A stretch of 64,000 nt of DNA from Ktedonobacter racemifer DSM 44963. Its GTDB lineage: Bacteria > Chloroflexota > Ktedonobacteria > Ktedonobacterales > Ktedonobacteraceae. Made by a program: the position numbers and the translations under genes. This document shows positions 62,643 to 64,000 of the stretch, one piece after another (position 1 is the stretch's first letter; each line of letters opens with the position of its first letter). The DNA lies in contig NZ_ADVG01000003.1 of assembly GCF_000178855.1 (NCBI RefSeq), forward strand, positions 1,736,001 through 1,800,000, given 5' to 3'. Under the pieces are notes generated by a model. It had not been told where the DNA came from. It was given only the letters and a program-made list of their open reading frames with translations, and did not search any database.

Positions 62643-63126
62643 ATCCTTCATGTTATGCATTTTTGGGTAGGTGGGATGAATTTTCGCTGTCTTCTCTGGC
62701 GGCGTAGGGCCGTTTTTAGAGGAAAACTGGAGTATATGGATGTGTTTATGAAAAACATCTATCTCTTCCAGAAAAGGTTTCATAACCTTGCACTAGATAA
62801 CTTATCAAAGTAGGTGAATTCTGGTCTTTGGGACTTTGAATGAGAGATTACGCAAAATCGTGACGTACGTATATACAATACGCTGCGGTAAGGTAGTATC
62901 CATTTCTAAGGATATGAAAAGGTGAAGGCAAGAAAGGCGAGCTAATCCTGCCTTTGCTCGACTTACATGGCAGTTGTATTTGCGAACTTGGAATAGAGAG
63001 GGGCCTAATTTATCTTCGGATAAAGCCAAGAAAAGGCTATATAAGCCGATTCAAACGGCGATATTTGCTCTTTGCTATTTCAACAGACGTGGCCAATTGT
63101 ATACTTTTCTAAGGAGAATGTACTCA
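62643..63126. other. 480-base region before the transporter gene
   Basis: No gene or repeat recognised. It should contain the promoter of the ABC substrate-binding protein gene. Confidence 0.4.
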
Positions 63127-64000
63127 ATGCAGTCTGGTAAGAAACCTGTGACACTATTTTTGCCATTGCTCCTGACCCTGCTTGCTGTGCTTGTTGCAGC
63201 ATGCGGTGGCAACTCAGCAGGGAATAGTGCCTCTTCCACCAAGTTGTCTGCTGATCAGCAGATCTATGTCACTCCGTTGAGTGGTCTATCTGATGTCGCG
63301 ACGCTCGACCCTGGCCTCTCGACCGACAGCCCCTCGATCAGCTCTATTGATCTGATGTTCACGGGCCTGGTCCAGCTCGATAACAACCTGAAGGTGTATC
63401 CCGAACTGGCTCAGTCCTATACAGTCTCAAGCGATGGCCTGACCTGGACCTTCAAACTGCGCCCCGGCATTAAGTTCAGTGATGGCAATCCTATCACTGC
63501 CGATGACGTGGTCTTCAGCATCGACCGCGCGCTCAAGCCAGAGCTGAAGTCGACGGTTGCCCCCTCTTACTTGTCACTTATCAAGGACTCCGATAAGCGT
63601 TTCGCGGGCAAAGTCCCCACGCTGATCGGTGACAGCCTTTTTGCTCCCGATCCTACAACTGTCAAAATCGTGACCAGCAGCAACGCCCAGTACTTCTTGC
63701 AGTCGCTGACCTACCCGACCTCCTGGGTCTTGGAGAAGAGCTTTGTGCAGAAGTATGGCGACACTGATTTCCTGAAGCACCTGAATGAGGGTGGCTGCTC
63801 TGGCCCCTTCAAGCTGGATCAGTACACCTCCGGGAAGTCTATCAGCTTTGTGCCCAACACCAACTACTGGGGTGGCAAACCACAGCTGAAGAAAGTCGTC
63901 TACGCTTTCTACAAAGATCCCCAGACGGCCTATAAAGCCTACAAGACCAACCAGTTGGATAATGCTGGCGTGCCGACCGCTAACCTGGATGAGGCGCGCG
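63127..64000 (+). CDS. peptide/nickel-type ABC transporter substrate-binding lipoprotein, partial
   Basis: The first 291 codons of an SBP_bac_5 (DppA/OppA) protein run off the right edge. The signal peptide ends in the lipobox LVAACGG (Cys about 25), so it is anchored to the membrane outside. Then come DVATLDPGLSTDSPS, LMFTGLVQLDNNLKVYPELA, WTFKLRPGIKFSDGNPITADDVVFS and CSGPFKLDQYTSGKSI. It would capture peptides or similar solutes for a permease encoded beyond the window. AAGGAGAATG precedes the ATG. Confidence 0.92.
   Translation, partial: MQSGKKPVTLFLPLLLTLLAVLVAACGGNSAGNSASSTKLSADQQIYVTPLSGLSDVATLDPGLSTDSPSISSIDLMFTGLVQLDNNLKVYPELAQSYTVSSDGLTWTFKLRPGIKFSDGNPITADDVVFSIDRALKPELKSTVAPSYLSLIKDSDKRFAGKVPTLIGDSLFAPDPTTVKIVTSSNAQYFLQSLTYPTSWVLEKSFVQKYGDTDFLKHLNEGGCSGPFKLDQYTSGKSISFVPNTNYWGGKPQLKKVVYAFYKDPQTAYKAYKTNQLDNAGVPTANLDEAR

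Noticed and set aside
1..64000. CRISPR arrays, tRNA, rRNA
   Set aside because: No regularly spaced direct repeats and no tRNA- or rRNA-like sequence were seen on either strand by eye.

Overview
The window looks like accessory chromosome of a Ktedonobacteria-type Chloroflexota bacterium. This is inference from gene content: a large MalT/LAL-type LuxR regulator with a lineage-typical N-terminal module, an ECF42 sigma factor with a YCII partner, an AEP-like release-factor paralogue (baeRF), proline-rich one-TM surface proteins, and a very high density of insertion sequences from at least ten families. No rRNA, tRNA or CRISPR array was found.

Layout. 0-1.5 kb holds a gene start leaving the left edge and a 5'-truncated tnpB. 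1.8-7 kb is the best-preserved chromosomal block: an ECF sigma factor, a DUF5996 protein, then a tight co-directional run of WrbA-type quinone reductase, UBP zinc-finger protein, DsbA-fold protein, MhqO-like ring-cleavage dioxygenase and MhqD-like hydrolase, which together look like a quinone/electrophile detoxification operon. 7.7-14.2 kb has the LAL regulator, an intact tnpB, a cupin and a DHA2 drug exporter. 14.6-19.2 kb has oxidoreductases (SDR, PRISE-like SDR, saccharopine-dehydrogenase-like) and a TetR regulator with a palindromic operator. 19-31 kb is an insertion-sequence graveyard (ISL3, IS6, IS1182-like, IS110) enclosing a baeRF gene, a methyltransferase and a 1.73-kb TIR-bounded cassette that interrupts a small gene. 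31.4-34.9 kb is a TetR plus rifampicin-phosphotransferase-like PEP-dependent enzyme. 35-42 kb has two damaged tnpB genes, an ECF42/YCII pair and a complete IS4 element with an 11-bp target duplication. 42-51.8 kb holds an FtsA-like fragment, several MITEs, two copies of a TIR-bounded element that carries a PAS-GAF sensor fragment in place of a transposase, an SDR, and IS701 and IS630 elements. 52-59.6 kb has an ISL3 transposase with a phosphatase next to it, four IS21-type end arrays around small enzymes (DHFR-like, SRPBCC, SnoaL-like), and a Tn3-family end that cuts a GNAT gene. 59.8-61.5 kb is an EACC1 plus membrane-anchored caspase pair, the strongest candidate for a conflict or cell-death system. 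The window ends with a cupin and the start of a peptide-ABC-transporter lipoprotein.

All coordinates come from reading the sequence by eye; family names come from motif recognition, not from searches.
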